Source of the DNA: Lachnospiraceae bacterium
Lineage (GTDB): Bacteria; Bacillota; Clostridia; Lachnospirales; Lachnospiraceae
Assembly (NCBI GenBank): GCA_017503735.1
Contig: JAFVSN010000049.1
Coordinates: 62,001-126,000 of the forward strand
Direction of reading: 5' to 3'
Length of the DNA: 64,000 nucleotides
Below are positions 42,841 to 54,210 of this stretch, in pieces. Position 1 is the stretch's first letter, and each line of letters begins with the position of its first letter. The notes under the pieces are model-generated. The model made no database searches, had not been told where the DNA came from, and saw only the letters and a program-made list of their open reading frames with translations. Both the position numbers and the translations under genes were made by a program.

Positions 42841-43488
42841 ATGGCAGAACAGGATGTGAAGAACCAGGACGTGACCATGGAAGAAGCAGAAGAAACTGTA
42901 GCAGAGACCATGGAAGCACAGACCGAAGAAACGGTTGACGGGGGCACGGAAGAAACTGCAGATACCGCAGAAACGCAGGAAACGGAAAACGAGGAAGCAG
43001 CCGAGTCTTCCAAAGAAGGCAAGGGTCTTTTCAAGAAAAAGGAAAAGAAAGACAAGAGAGACGAACAGATTGCGGAGTTAAATGACAGAGTGCTTCGCCA
43101 GATGGCAGAGTTCGAGAATTTCAGAAAGCGTACCGAGAAAGAAAAGGCAATGATGTTTGAAATCGGTGCAAAAAGCATCGTAGAAAAGCTTCTTCCGGTG
43201 ATCGATAACTTTGAGCGCGGACTGGCGGCTCTTTCCGAAGAGGAGAGAAACGGCGCATTCGCTCAGGGCATCGAAAAGATTTACAAGCAGCTTCTGACGG
43301 AGCTTGCGGAAGCAGGTGTTACACCGATTGAAGCGGTAGGCAAAGAATTCAATCCGGATTTTCATAATGCGGTAATGCACATAGAAGATGAAAATTTTGG
43401 TGAGAATATAGTGGCAGAGGAGTTCCAGAAGGGTTACATGTATAAGGATTCCGTGGTACGCCACAGCATGGTTAAAGTAGCGAACTAA
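42841..43488 (+). CDS. grpE: Nucleotide exchange factor GrpE
   Basis: 215 aa. A long acidic, disordered N terminus (Glu/Thr-rich, about 1-65) precedes the coiled coil (RQMAEFENFRKRTEKEKA) and the beta domain with NPDFHNAVMHIEDENFGENI. It exchanges ADP on DnaK. The ATG at 42841 is three codons after a GTG; AAAGGTGA fits the ATG. Confidence 0.95.
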   Translation: MAEQDVKNQDVTMEEAEETVAETMEAQTEETVDGGTEETADTAETQETENEEAAESSKEGKGLFKKKEKKDKRDEQIAELNDRVLRQMAEFENFRKRTEKEKAMMFEIGAKSIVEKLLPVIDNFERGLAALSEEERNGAFAQGIEKIYKQLLTELAEAGVTPIEAVGKEFNPDFHNAVMHIEDENFGENIVAEEFQKGYMYKDSVVRHSMVKVAN

Positions 43489-43501
43489 AATATTTATATA
43501 G

Positions 43502-45385
<1,884 letters not shown>

Positions 45386-45463
45386 GAGCAATCTCAGTAG
45401 AGATTAAGTTCTGAATAGAGGAGTAAGGGCAGAAAGCGCGTTTATTCCGTGGATTAGAATGAC

Positions 45464-45497
45464 TATGGCGCAGGGGGTAAATATCCCCTGTGCCATA
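45464..45497 (+). terminator. Hairpin between dnaK and dnaJ
   Basis: A 13-bp stem with one G-U pair (45464-45476 with 45485-45497) is followed by AAAGTGTTTT. It can act as a partial terminator or stabilise dnaK mRNA, lowering dnaJ relative to dnaK. Confidence 0.6.
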
Positions 45498-45558
45498 AAA
45501 GTGTTTTAAGGAAGAGGCACCTTTGAGACGGAAACGGTGTGAAACGGAGGAGTTTAAG

Positions 45559-46707
45559 ATGGCTGACAGTAAGCGGGACTACTATGAAGTCCTTGGCGTG
45601 TCCAAGACCGCTACGGACGATGAAATAAAGAAAGCGTACCGCCAGACGGCAAAGAAGTATCATCCGGATATGAACCCGGGAGATAAGGAAGCGGAGGCAA
45701 AGTTTAAAGAAGCTTCCGAAGCGTATGCGATTTTAAGTGATGCGGAGAAGAGAAGACAGTACGACCAGTTCGGTCACGCAGCGTTTGAACAGGGCGGTGG
45801 CGGAGCCGGTGGGTTTGATTTCTCCGGCATGGATATGGGCGATATCTTCGGCGATATTTTCGGTGATTTATTCGGTGGCGGAAGAAGAAGCAGAGGAAAT
45901 ACCGGTCCGCAAAAAGGGGCCAATGTACGCACCGGTATCCGTATTACCTTTAACGAAGCGGTATTCGGTACCGAAAAGGAATTGGAATTAAACTTAAAGG
46001 AAAAGTGTGATACCTGTAGCGGAAGCGGTGCAAAGCCGGGAACCCAGAGTGAGACGTGCGGAAAGTGTGGCGGTAAAGGTCAGGTTGTATATACCCAGCA
46101 GTCCCTCTTCGGTATGGTGCGTAATGTGCAGGCTTGTCCGGATTGTCGCGGCGCAGGTAAGATTATTAAGGAAAAGTGTCCGGATTGCTACGGCAACGGG
46201 TATGTAACGAAGCGTAAAAAGATTCAGGTTACGGTTCCGGCCGGTATTGATCACGGTCAGAGTATCCGTATTCGTGGCAAAGGGGAGCCGGGAGTAAATG
46301 GCGGTGAGCAGGGGGATTTGCTTGTAGAGGTATCGGTAAGTTCCCATCCGATTTTCCAGCGTCAGGATTACGATATTTATTCCACGGCACCGATGTCCTT
46401 TACTCAGGCGGCCCTGGGTGGTGACGTGCGCATCAGTACCGTAGACGGGGATGTATTATACACCATTAAGCCGGGGACCCAGACCGATACGAAGATTCGT
46501 CTGCGTGGAAAGGGTGTGCCGACCCTTCGGAATAAGGATGTTCGCGGTGACCACTATGTAACCCTTGTGGTACAAGTGCCGTCGAAGCTGACTTCCGAGC
46601 AGAAGGAGCTTTTGGAAAAGTATGCGGAAGCTTCCGGAGAGAAAGACGGAGGTGCACCGGATAAGGGCGGAAATAAAGGTAAGAAATCAAAATTGTTCGG
46701 AAAATAA
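45559..46707 (+). CDS. dnaJ: Chaperone DnaJ (Hsp40)
   Basis: 382 aa. The J domain has HPD in [10 protein letters not shown], followed by a Gly/Phe region, four CxxCxGxG zinc motifs ([32 protein letters not shown]) and the C-terminal substrate domain. ACGGAGGAG precedes the ATG. Last gene of the operon; a terminator follows. Confidence 0.97.
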   Translation: MADSKRDYYEVLGVSKTATDDEIKKAYRQTAKKYHPDMNPGDKEAEAKFKEASEAYAILSDAEKRRQYDQFGHAAFEQGGGGAGGFDFSGMDMGDIFGDIFGDLFGGGRRSRGNTGPQKGANVRTGIRITFNEAVFGTEKELELNLKEKCDTCSGSGAKPGTQSETCGKCGGKGQVVYTQQSLFGMVRNVQACPDCRGAGKIIKEKCPDCYGNGYVTKRKKIQVTVPAGIDHGQSIRIRGKGEPGVNGGEQGDLLVEVSVSSHPIFQRQDYDIYSTAPMSFTQAALGGDVRISTVDGDVLYTIKPGTQTDTKIRLRGKGVPTLRNKDVRGDHYVTLVVQVPSKLTSEQKELLEKYAEASGEKDGGAPDKGGNKGKKSKLFGK

Positions 46708-46717
46708 ATGAAAAGCG

Positions 46718-46745
46718 GAACCGGGATAAGATTCCCGGTTCTTTG
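46718..46745 (+). terminator. Terminator of the hrcA-dnaJ operon
   Basis: GAACCGGGA and TCCCGGTTC form a 9-bp stem with a 6-base loop, followed by TTTGTGTT. Confidence 0.8.
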
Positions 46746-46761
46746 TGTTATGTGGTTTTGA

Positions 46762-46790
46762 TTGAATAGTGAGGGAAGATATGGTATACT
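46762..46790 (+). promoter_or_regulatory. Promoter of prmA
   Basis: TTGAAT (46762-46767), 17-base spacer, extended -10 TGG-TATACT (46782-46790). The leader is about 155 bases, with no gene seen in it. Confidence 0.6.
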
Positions 46791-46951
46791 AAGCACGGTA
46801 ATGGTCGTTGGTGGTTGTGTTCACCGGGAGCAAATGCTTATGGTACTGCAGAAGTCGATGTTACCGGTAATATCAGATGGTTTTTGGTCGGTCCTGATTT
46901 TGTTTATGTTGTGCGACCGGCGTTATGGATAACTTAGTAAGGAGACAGATT

Positions 46952-47953
46952 ATGAAATGGATTAAAATGGAAATGCAAACGACAACGGAGGCGGTGGACT
47001 TAGTAAGTTCCATGCTTGCCGACCTTGGGGTAGAAGGAATTGAAATCTCGGATTTTGTGCCTCTTTCCGAGGAAGATAAACAGAAGATGTTTATCGATAT
47101 CCTGCCGGAACTTCCGGAAGATGACGGAAGTGCGGTAGTAAGCTTTTATTTGGATACCGATACGGATATTGAGGAATTAAAAGCAAATATTGCGGTGGAA
47201 CTTTCCGAACTTCGTCAATTTGTGAATGTGGGAAGCGGTGTGCTTTCTGTTTCCGAAACCGAGGACAAGGATTGGATTAACAACTGGAAGGAGTTTTTTA
47301 AACCGTTCCGCGTGGATGACAGCATTGTAATCAAACCGACCTGGGAGACGTTGACCGAGAAAAAGGATGGCGATCTGGTGGTGGAAATCGACCCGGGGAC
47401 CGCGTTCGGTACCGGTGCCCATGAGACTACAAAGCTTTGTATCTGGAATTTAAAGAAATATTTAAAGAAGGGCGACTTGGTATTTGATGTGGGCTGCGGA
47501 AGCGGGATTCTTTCCATTATTTCCAGAATGTTAGGTGCGGATTATGCAGCGGCGGTGGATATCGACCCGATTGCGGTAGGTGTAACCGCAGAAAATGCGG
47601 AAGTGAATAAACTGGCGGCAGCGATATGTGAAAAGGACGAAAAGGGATTGCCGGTATTTACGGGAAAGAGCGGTCTTATTGAAGTGGCAGACGGTAATGT
47701 GATCGGAGATGAGGCTCTTCGGGCGGCGGTAGGACTTCAGAAATATGATATTGTGGTAGCAAATATTTTAGCGGATGTGATTATTCCGTTGTCCGGTGTG
47801 GCAAGGGAATTTATGAAGCCGGGAGCACTCTTTATCAGTTCCGGTATCATCAACATGAAGCAGGAAGCGGTTGAGGAGGCACTTCGTGAGAACGGGTTTG
47901 AAATCGTGGAAGTGGTAACTCAGGGAGACTGGGTGTCTATCGTGGCAAAGTAA
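46952..47953 (+). CDS. prmA: Ribosomal protein L11 methyltransferase
   Basis: 333 aa. The N-terminal L11-recognition domain (MKWIKMEMQTTTEAVDLVSS) leads to a class I methyltransferase with DPGTAFGTGAHETT, VFDVGCGSGILSI and VVANILADVI, the PrmA set. The ATG with AAGGAG at 46939 is preferred; an in-frame ATG nine codons upstream has no ribosome site. Downstream of dnaJ as in Bacillus. Confidence 0.95.
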   Translation: MKWIKMEMQTTTEAVDLVSSMLADLGVEGIEISDFVPLSEEDKQKMFIDILPELPEDDGSAVVSFYLDTDTDIEELKANIAVELSELRQFVNVGSGVLSVSETEDKDWINNWKEFFKPFRVDDSIVIKPTWETLTEKKDGDLVVEIDPGTAFGTGAHETTKLCIWNLKKYLKKGDLVFDVGCGSGILSIISRMLGADYAAAVDIDPIAVGVTAENAEVNKLAAAICEKDEKGLPVFTGKSGLIEVADGNVIGDEALRAAVGLQKYDIVVANILADVIIPLSGVAREFMKPGALFISSGIINMKQEAVEEALRENGFEIVEVVTQGDWVSIVAK

Positions 47954-47968
47954 GAGAAAGGAAAAACT

Positions 47969-48715
47969 ATGTATCGTTTTTATATCGAACCGTCCCAAAA
48001 GCAGGGCGACATCATCGAGATTATGGGGGAAGATGTCAATCATATTAGAAATGTGCTTCGCATGAAAAACGGTGAAAAGTTTATGTTGTGTGACGGAGCC
48101 GGTACGGACTACTTGTGCGAGCTTTCCGGAAGTAAGGAGCGGAATTTAGTTGCTACCGTTTTGGAAGAAAAGAAATCCGATACGGAGCTACCGGTGCGAC
48201 TTGTGCTGTTTCAGGGATTGCCGAAAAAGGATAAGATGGAGCTGATTATTCAAAAGGCAGTAGAACTGGGTGCGGCGGAGATTGTGCCTGTTATGACGAA
48301 GCGTACGATTGTAAAGACCGAGGGTGGCAAGGAAGAAAAGAAGCTGACCCGTTGGCAGGCCATTGCGGAAAGTGCGGCAAAGCAGTCTGGGCGCGGTGTG
48401 ATTCCGACGGTTGCGAAGGTACATACGTGGAAAGAAGCACTTGCGTCCATGAAGGATTTAGACTATAATGTAATTCTGTATGAAAACGCGGAGGGCATGA
48501 AGCCCACAGCGGAATGTCTGAAGAATGCAGGCAAAAAGGGCAGCATCGGAATCTTCGTAGGACCGGAAGGCGGCTTTACGGAAGAAGAGGTAACACAGTG
48601 TAAGGAACAGGGGGCGGAGTGTCTTTCTCTGGGGAAACGCATTTTGCGAACGGAGACGGCGGGACTTGCCATGCTGTCTATGTTGATGCTGTCGATTGAA
48701 TGTAGGAAAGAATAG
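47969..48715 (+). CDS. rsmE: 16S rRNA m3U1498 methyltransferase RsmE
   Basis: 248 aa, SPOUT fold. N-terminal PUA-like domain (MYRFYIEPSQKQGDIIEI, HIRNVLRMKNGE), then RWQAIAESAAKQSGRGVIP, FVGPEGGFTEEEV and LGKRILRTETAGLAML, which form the trefoil knot. It follows prmA by 15 bases, the usual pair. Confidence 0.96.
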   Translation: MYRFYIEPSQKQGDIIEIMGEDVNHIRNVLRMKNGEKFMLCDGAGTDYLCELSGSKERNLVATVLEEKKSDTELPVRLVLFQGLPKKDKMELIIQKAVELGAAEIVPVMTKRTIVKTEGGKEEKKLTRWQAIAESAAKQSGRGVIPTVAKVHTWKEALASMKDLDYNVILYENAEGMKPTAECLKNAGKKGSIGIFVGPEGGFTEEEVTQCKEQGAECLSLGKRILRTETAGLAMLSMLMLSIECRKE

Positions 48716-48723
48716 GAGATTTC

Positions 48724-49923
48724 ATGGAAGCGTATTTGGATAATTCGGCTACAACTAAAATTAATGACGACGTGCTGGCTTTGATGGAGCGTGTGTATCG
48801 GGAGGATTTCGGCAATCCGTCTTCCCGCCACAAAAAGGGCATGGAAGCGGAGCGTTATATAAAGACTGCGAAGGAACAGATTGCGGCAACCTTAAAGTGT
48901 AAGCCGGAGGAAATTTTCTTTACGTCAGGCGGTACCGAGTCCAACAATATGGCCTTAATCGGTACAGCACTTGCCAATAAGCGCAGCGGAATGCATATCA
49001 TTACCACTTCCTTCGAGCATCCGTCGGTATATGAGCCGATGTTTTTCTTGGAGGAGCTGGGCTTTCGTGTGACCTATTTGGCACCGGGACCGGAAGGGAC
49101 CGTTACGGTGGATGCCTTAAAGGAAGCACTTTGTGAGGACACGATTTTAGTATCGGTGATGGCGGTGAACAATGAAGTCGGTGCGGTGCAGGATATTACG
49201 GCACTGGGAGCTGCGGTGAAGGAATATAACCCGGCCATATTGTTTCATGTGGATGCCATTCAGGCTTACGGAAAGTTTCGGATTTATCCGAAGAGACAGA
49301 ACATCGATTTGCTTTCGGTCAGTGCTCATAAGCTTCACGGACCGAAGGGCTGTGGCTTTTTATATGTAAGAGAAAAGACGAAAATAAAACCGATTCTTCA
49401 CGGCGGCGGTCAGCAAAAGGGCATGCGGTCCGGTACGGAAAATGTGCCGGGAGTAGCGGGGCTTGGTTTGTCGGCAGAGCTTGCAAATAAGGATATTGAA
49501 AGCGTACAGGAGCATTTATTTGAGCTCAAGAAATATTTTGCGGAAGGTCTTGCGAAGCTTCCGGATGTGACGGTGCATTTGGTAGATAATAAAGACGGCA
49601 CACCGGTGGGGGCAGAGGAATGGGAAAAAAGACTCAGAAAAACGGCGCCTCATATTATGAGTGTGGGCTTTGCGGGGGTACGGAGCGAAGTTTTGCTTCA
49701 TGCTTTGGAGGAAAAGGGAATCTATGTATCCTCCGGTTCGGCTTGCTCGTCGAACCATCCGGCAGTCAGCGGAACATTAAAAGCGATTGATGTAAAGAAA
49801 GAATTGCTGGACGCTACGGTGCGGTTCAGTTTTTGTAAGGATACGACAAAGGAAGAGCTGGAGTATACGCTTTCTGTGTTGAAGGAGTTATTACCGCAGC
49901 TTCGGAGGTTTTGGAGAAAGTAA
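48724..49923 (+). CDS. Cysteine desulfurase (NifS/IscS type)
   Basis: 399 aa. Class V aminotransferase fold: YLDNSATTKINDDV, FTSGGTESNNMALIGTA, PLP-Lys in SAHKLHGPKG, and the mobile Cys in SSGSACSS. It delivers persulfide sulfur. The next gene is thiI, so it probably supplies ThiI for 4-thiouridine in tRNA. Only 8 bases from rsmE. A Lys-rich insertion near 305-320 is in a loop. Confidence 0.93.
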   Translation: MEAYLDNSATTKINDDVLALMERVYREDFGNPSSRHKKGMEAERYIKTAKEQIAATLKCKPEEIFFTSGGTESNNMALIGTALANKRSGMHIITTSFEHPSVYEPMFFLEELGFRVTYLAPGPEGTVTVDALKEALCEDTILVSVMAVNNEVGAVQDITALGAAVKEYNPAILFHVDAIQAYGKFRIYPKRQNIDLLSVSAHKLHGPKGCGFLYVREKTKIKPILHGGGQQKGMRSGTENVPGVAGLGLSAELANKDIESVQEHLFELKKYFAEGLAKLPDVTVHLVDNKDGTPVGAEEWEKRLRKTAPHIMSVGFAGVRSEVLLHALEEKGIYVSSGSACSSNHPAVSGTLKAIDVKKELLDATVRFSFCKDTTKEELEYTLSVLKELLPQLRRFWRK

Positions 49924-49995
49924 TAAGAACTGTGTAACAGTATCGGGTGGTATGATAACCATTGCCGGACGATAAAGAGAAAATTGGAGGAGAGT

Positions 49996-51174
49996 ATGTA
50001 TCAGGCTTTTTTGGTAAAGTACGGTGAAATCGGATTAAAGGGAAATAATCGTCACATTTTTGAAAATGCATTAAAAAACAGAATTATGGACAGTCTGCGT
50101 CCGCTGGGCGAGTACATTGTAGTACGGGAGCAGGGAAGAATTTTTGTGGAGTGCCCGAAGGGCTATGATTACGAGGATACGATAGAAGCGCTGGGCCGTG
50201 TGTTCGGTGTGACCGGCTTTTGTCCGGTCAAGGTGGTAGAGACCACGGATTGGGAGACCGTAAAGCAGGCAACCGGTGATTTTGTGGAAGAGATGTATCC
50301 GCAGAAGAACTTTACCTTTAAGGTGGCTGCAAAGCGTGCGGACAAGCACTATCCGATTACATCCCCGGAAGTATGTGCCAAGGTGGGTGAGTATTTGTTG
50401 TCCCGTTTTTCGGAACTATCCGTAGATGTACATGCTCCACAGGAAGTGATTACGGTGGAAATCAGAAATCGTGCCTATATTTATTCCAAGGTTCTGGCAG
50501 GGCCGGGCGGAATGCCGGTGGGCACTGCGGGAAAGGCGATGCTTTTGCTTTCCGGCGGTATCGACAGTCCGGTGGCAGGTTATATGATTTCAAAGCGTGG
50601 TGTTGCAATTGAGGCAACCTATTTCCATGCACCGCCGTACACCAGTGACCGTGCCAAGGAAAAGGTGGTGGACTTGGCCAGAATTGTCAGCCGTTATACC
50701 GGTCCGATTCGCCTCAACATCGTAAATTTTACGGACATTCAGTTAGCTATTTATGAAAAATGTCCGCATGAGGAACTGACCATTATTATGCGTCGTTACA
50801 TGATGCGTATTGCGGAGCATTTTGCAAATAAGAGTGACTGTCTCGGAATGATTACCGGTGAAAGTATCGGTCAGGTGGCCAGCCAGACCATGCACAGCCT
50901 CCTTACGACCAACGCGGTATGCGAACTTCCGGTATACCGTCCGTTAATCGGTATGGACAAAGTAGAAATCATCGACATTGCCCAGAAAATCGGCACCTTC
51001 GAGACATCCATCCTGCCGTACGAGGACTGCTGTACCATCTTCGTAGCAAAACACCCGGTAACCAAACCGATCTTGTCCGTAATCGAAAAGTCTGAGGAAC
51101 TTTTGGCTGACGTGATAGATGACTTGATGAGGGAAGCGATCGAGACGACGGAAGTTATTGAAGTAAAGGCTTAA
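49996..51174 (+). CDS. thiI: tRNA 4-thiouridine synthetase ThiI
   Basis: 392 aa. NFLD/THUMP domains at the N terminus, PP-loop LLLSGGIDSPVAGYM, and the C-terminal YEDCCTIFVAKHPVTKP. No rhodanese domain, as usual in Firmicutes, where a dedicated cysteine desulfurase supplies sulfur; that gene is immediately upstream. TTGGAGGAG precedes the ATG. Confidence 0.95.
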   Translation: MYQAFLVKYGEIGLKGNNRHIFENALKNRIMDSLRPLGEYIVVREQGRIFVECPKGYDYEDTIEALGRVFGVTGFCPVKVVETTDWETVKQATGDFVEEMYPQKNFTFKVAAKRADKHYPITSPEVCAKVGEYLLSRFSELSVDVHAPQEVITVEIRNRAYIYSKVLAGPGGMPVGTAGKAMLLLSGGIDSPVAGYMISKRGVAIEATYFHAPPYTSDRAKEKVVDLARIVSRYTGPIRLNIVNFTDIQLAIYEKCPHEELTIIMRRYMMRIAEHFANKSDCLGMITGESIGQVASQTMHSLLTTNAVCELPVYRPLIGMDKVEIIDIAQKIGTFETSILPYEDCCTIFVAKHPVTKPILSVIEKSEELLADVIDDLMREAIETTEVIEVKA

Positions 51175-51241
51175 GTGTTCTTACAGAGGGATTGTGTTAG
51201 AGTAATAGATTATACCGAGTTTTTTTATGCAGACTTCAAAG

Positions 51242-51316
51242 AAGCAAAAATTGGAGTGGTCTTTTTGAAGTTTTGTATGCCGGCATACAAAACTTCGAAT
51301 ACTCCGATTTTTGCTT
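51242..51316. repeat. Large hairpin with a 30-bp perfect palindrome
   Basis: Outer arms 51242-51257 and 51301-51316 pair with one mismatch; inside lies a perfect 30-bp palindrome at 51267-51296 centred on GCCGGC. It belongs to a structured 51.2-51.45 kb stretch with further stems (GTGCG/CGCAC near 51327-51347, and 51400-51430). No gene is supported in 51175-51510. A mobile extragenic repeat or structured RNA is likely. Confidence 0.7.
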
Positions 51317-51399
51317 GGGCAATGCGTGCGACACGGTGCTACGCACCTATCCACACCTCGTGGCATAGCCACTCGGTCGTGGACGCGCTCGCATAATCT

Positions 51400-51430
51400 G
51401 AGATTTTCGGAAGTAAACTTCCAAAATCTC
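51400..51430. repeat. Second hairpin of the structured intergenic region
   Basis: GAGATTTTCGGAAG pairs with CTTCCAAAATCTC with one bulge around a short loop; flanking GCATAA/CTATGC extend it. Confidence 0.6.
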
Positions 51431-51452
51431 TTCTATGCTCACTTTGTCTGCA

Positions 51453-51482
51453 CGCAAAGAAAGAGGATACCACAGTATCCTC
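51453..51482 (-). terminator. Terminator of the HPr-like gene
   Basis: On the minus strand GAGGATA (51482-51476) pairs with TATCCTC (51469-51463) and is followed by TTTCTTTG. Confidence 0.75.
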
Positions 51483-51510
51483 CCCGTTTGTAACAATACC
51501 TTATTTTCGA

Positions 51511-51744
51511 TTATTCAACGATGTACGGAGCCAATGCGGTAAGAATTGCTTCCAAATGGTCCTGTGCATGAACGTTTAAGTCAATCGGCTTAGAAAGGTC
51601 TAAGCTGAAAATACCCATGATGGACTTTGCATCGATGACATATCTTCCGGAAACTAAATCGAAATCGGAATCAAACTTGGTGATTTCGTTTACGAAAGCC
51701 TTTACCTTGTCGATAGAGTTTAAGGAAATTTTTACGGTCTTCAT
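51511..51744 (-). CDS. HPr-like protein lacking the phospho-histidine (Crh-like)
   Basis: 77 aa. Alignment by eye with HPr places VIDAKSIMGIFSLDLS on the regulatory Ser46 region, with the Ser kept. The His15 region (HPr GIHARPA) reads SIDKVKA, so the PTS phosphoacceptor His is absent. This is the pattern of Crh, which works only in carbon catabolite signalling through HPr kinase. AAAAGGAGGGG precedes the ATG on the minus strand. It is transcribed alone, opposite to its neighbours. Confidence 0.83.
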   Translation of the reverse strand: MKTVKISLNSIDKVKAFVNEITKFDSDFDLVSGRYVIDAKSIMGIFSLDLSKPIDLNVHAQDHLEAILTALAPYIVE

Positions 51745-51915
51745 AGTTACCCCTCCTTTTTTGTTAGTAGAGATACTTACTCAAATAAAGTATCTTTATA
51801 CCTATATAGTACCGTTTGCTGATAAAAATGTCAATATACAAATGTGATAAAAAAGTTAGTTAATTTTGTTGAAAAGTGTAAAAATGTACGAAAACTTATG
51901 AGAGGAGTGCAGGAA

Positions 51916-53358
51916 ATGGATGATGAGAAGTGTATCATAGAAGGAAAGAAAGTAGCGTTTCTTACACTCGGCTGTAAGGTGAATGCTTATGAAACCGAAG
52001 GAATGCGGGAATTGTTTCTAAAAGCGGGAGCAACAGAAACCGATTTTGATAAAGAAGCGGATATTTATGTGGTAAATACCTGCTCCGTGACCAATATGGC
52101 GGACCGGAAATCAAGACAGATGTTGCACCGGGCAAAGAAAAAGAACCCGGAAGCTTTGATTGTGGCAGTGGGCTGTTATGCCCAGGCGGCGGGGGAACGT
52201 CTTTCCGAACAGGAAGGAATCGACCTGGTGGTAGGAAATAACCGGAAAGCAAAGATTGTGGAATTAGTCGCTACGATGCTTACCAAAAAGGAAATCAATC
52301 GCTGTGCATTACCGGATATCGGGAAAGAAAATCAGTACGAGGAATTACCGATTGAAACCGTAACGGAACGTACAAGAGCCTATATAAAAATCGAAGACGG
52401 TTGTAATCAGTTTTGCAGCTATTGTATTATTCCTTACGTGAGAGGAAGAGTACGTTCCAGAGGGAAGCTGGAGATATTAAATGAAATTGCCCGGTTGGCG
52501 AAAGAAGGTTATAAAGAAGTGGTTTTAACCGGAATTCATCTTTCTTCTTACGGATTGGAAAAGAAAAAAGGAGGGGAACAGAATCAGACGGAGGAAATCG
52601 TTTCGGAATTTGATGTGACATTAACCGGTGCAAAGAAGGAGGAAGAGACCGTGCTTCCGCTTCTTGCTCTTTTACGGGAAGTGCAAAATGTCGAGGGAAT
52701 TGAACGAATCCGTCTCGGATCGCTGGAACCACGGATTATGACCGAAGCATTCGTACGGGAACTGGCATCGTTGTCCAAGGTATGTCCTCACTTCCATTTG
52801 TCTTTGCAAAGCGGTTGTGATGCGACCTTAAAACGTATGAACCGGAAATATACTACCGCAGAATATATGGGAGCGGTGGAAAATCTGTGTCGTTATTTCC
52901 GAAATCCCGCAATTACTACCGACATTATCGTAGGGTTTCCGGGAGAAACCGATGAGGAGTTCCGGGATTCCCTGCAATTTGCAAGGGATGCGGCATTTTC
53001 GCAGATTCACATTTTTAAATATTCCAGACGCCGGGGAACTGTGGCAGACCGGATGGACGGACAGATTCCGGAACCGGTCAAAGCGGAGCGAAGCGATGCA
53101 ATGGAACAGGTAGAGAAAAAATTACGGACGGCTTACATGGAAGCGTGGTTTGGCGAAAAAGAAGAAGTGCTTTTGGAAGAGGCGGTAGTTTTGCCGGCGG
53201 ATAATAAACGTTATATGGTAGGGCATACCACCCGTTATGTGAAGGTATATGTGCCGGACGTGGGTGGTGAATTACGAGAAAACGAGACGGTTTCGGTAAT
53301 TGTATCAGACTGTCTTTGTTCTGATGGTGTCCTGGCTGAAATAAGCAGAGAGTCTTAG
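51916..53358 (+). CDS. mtaB: tRNA t6A37 methylthiotransferase MtaB
   Basis: 480 aa. MTTase N-terminal domain (KVAFLTLGCKVNAYETEG, three Cys), radical SAM motif CNQFCSYC, PYVRGRVRSR, and a C-terminal TRAM domain. It converts t6A to ms2t6A at position 37 of tRNA. The ATG at 51916 is preferred to a GTG 24 codons upstream. A Glu/Lys-rich insertion near 215-245 lengthens it. mtaB follows rsmE in Bacillus; here three genes intervene. Confidence 0.93.
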   Translation: MDDEKCIIEGKKVAFLTLGCKVNAYETEGMRELFLKAGATETDFDKEADIYVVNTCSVTNMADRKSRQMLHRAKKKNPEALIVAVGCYAQAAGERLSEQEGIDLVVGNNRKAKIVELVATMLTKKEINRCALPDIGKENQYEELPIETVTERTRAYIKIEDGCNQFCSYCIIPYVRGRVRSRGKLEILNEIARLAKEGYKEVVLTGIHLSSYGLEKKKGGEQNQTEEIVSEFDVTLTGAKKEEETVLPLLALLREVQNVEGIERIRLGSLEPRIMTEAFVRELASLSKVCPHFHLSLQSGCDATLKRMNRKYTTAEYMGAVENLCRYFRNPAITTDIIVGFPGETDEEFRDSLQFARDAAFSQIHIFKYSRRRGTVADRMDGQIPEPVKAERSDAMEQVEKKLRTAYMEAWFGEKEEVLLEEAVVLPADNKRYMVGHTTRYVKVYVPDVGGELRENETVSVIVSDCLCSDGVLAEISRES

Positions 53359-53397
53359 AACGAATGAAGATGTCCTTTAAAAATATATGGAAAAGGA

Positions 53398-53426
53398 TTG
53401 AATTTTTTCCAAAAATATATTATGAT
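53398..53426 (+). promoter_or_regulatory. Promoter of the ireB-ruvX-DUF1292 operon
   Basis: TTGAAT (53398-53403), 17-base spacer, TATGAT (53421-53426), 56 bases before the ireB ATG. Confidence 0.6.
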
Positions 53427-53481
53427 GAATAATAATGGGACAGATTGCGGCAATGATTATTACGGAGGAGCGTGTAGACCT

Positions 53482-53739
53482 ATGCAGGAAACGAATCACA
53501 CACAGTTTTTTAAAGTGGAAAAAAATGTTGCACCGGATGTGCGGGAGATTTTGGCTACGGTACATCGTGCGTTGACAGAGCAGGGCTACAACCCGGTAAA
53601 TCAGATTGTCGGATATATTATGTCGGGAGATCCTACCTACATTACCAGCCATGAGAATGCAAGAAGCTTAATCATGAAGGTAGAACGGGATGAAATTATT
53701 GAAGAACTTTTGCGCAATTTTATCAAATACGAATTATAG
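53482..53739 (+). CDS. ireB: IreB family regulatory phosphoprotein (DUF965)
   Basis: 85 aa. TQFFKVEKNVAPDVREIL, LTEQGYNPVNQIVGYIMSGD and PTYITSHENARSLI are diagnostic. In Enterococcus IreB is phosphorylated by the PASTA kinase IreK and affects cephalosporin resistance. GGAGGAG is upstream of the ATG; longer in-frame starts run into the promoter. Heads the conserved ireB-ruvX-DUF1292 set. Confidence 0.94.
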   Translation: MQETNHTQFFKVEKNVAPDVREILATVHRALTEQGYNPVNQIVGYIMSGDPTYITSHENARSLIMKVERDEIIEELLRNFIKYEL

Positions 53740-53769
53740 GATTCGCAGAAAGTAACGCGAGGTGGAAGT

Positions 53770-54210
53770 ATGCGGATTATGGGTTTGGATTTTGGTGCGG
53801 CGACGGTAGGAGTGGCAATCAGTGATGCACTTTTGCTTACGGCACAAGGGATAGAGACCATTCGGAGAGAACAGGAATTACAACTCCGTAAGACTTATCG
53901 GAGAATCGAAGAATTGGTACAGGAGTACGAAGTGGAACGGATTGTTGTGGGATATCCGAAACATTTAAACAATTCCGTGGGGGAACGAGCAAAAAAAGCC
54001 GAAGAATTTGCGGATGCATTAAGAAGAAGAACGGGACTGACCGTAGAGTTACAGGATGAGCGTTTGACAACCGTGGAAGCGCATCGGATTTTAGATGCAG
54101 GGAATGCGGGACTTGAGAAAAAAAGAGAAGTTGTGGATAAACTGGCAGCAGTATTGATTTTACAAAGTTATTTGGACCGGATGAATTATAAAGTCGGAGA
54201 GGAAGTTTAA
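53770..54210 (+). CDS. ruvX: RuvX/YqgF pre-16S rRNA nuclease (Holliday junction resolvase-like)
   Basis: 146 aa. RNase H-like: [36 protein letters not shown] and [15 protein letters not shown] carry the acidic active site. It matures the 5 prime end of 16S rRNA. 30 bases after ireB; the next start follows its stop directly. Confidence 0.95.
   Translation: MRIMGLDFGAATVGVAISDALLLTAQGIETIRREQELQLRKTYRRIEELVQEYEVERIVVGYPKHLNNSVGERAKKAEEFADALRRRTGLTVELQDERLTTVEAHRILDAGNAGLEKKREVVDKLAAVLILQSYLDRMNYKVGEEV

Noticed and set aside
51267-51296. Phage attachment site
   Set aside because: A palindrome without an integrase gene or a second copy in the window does not support an att site.
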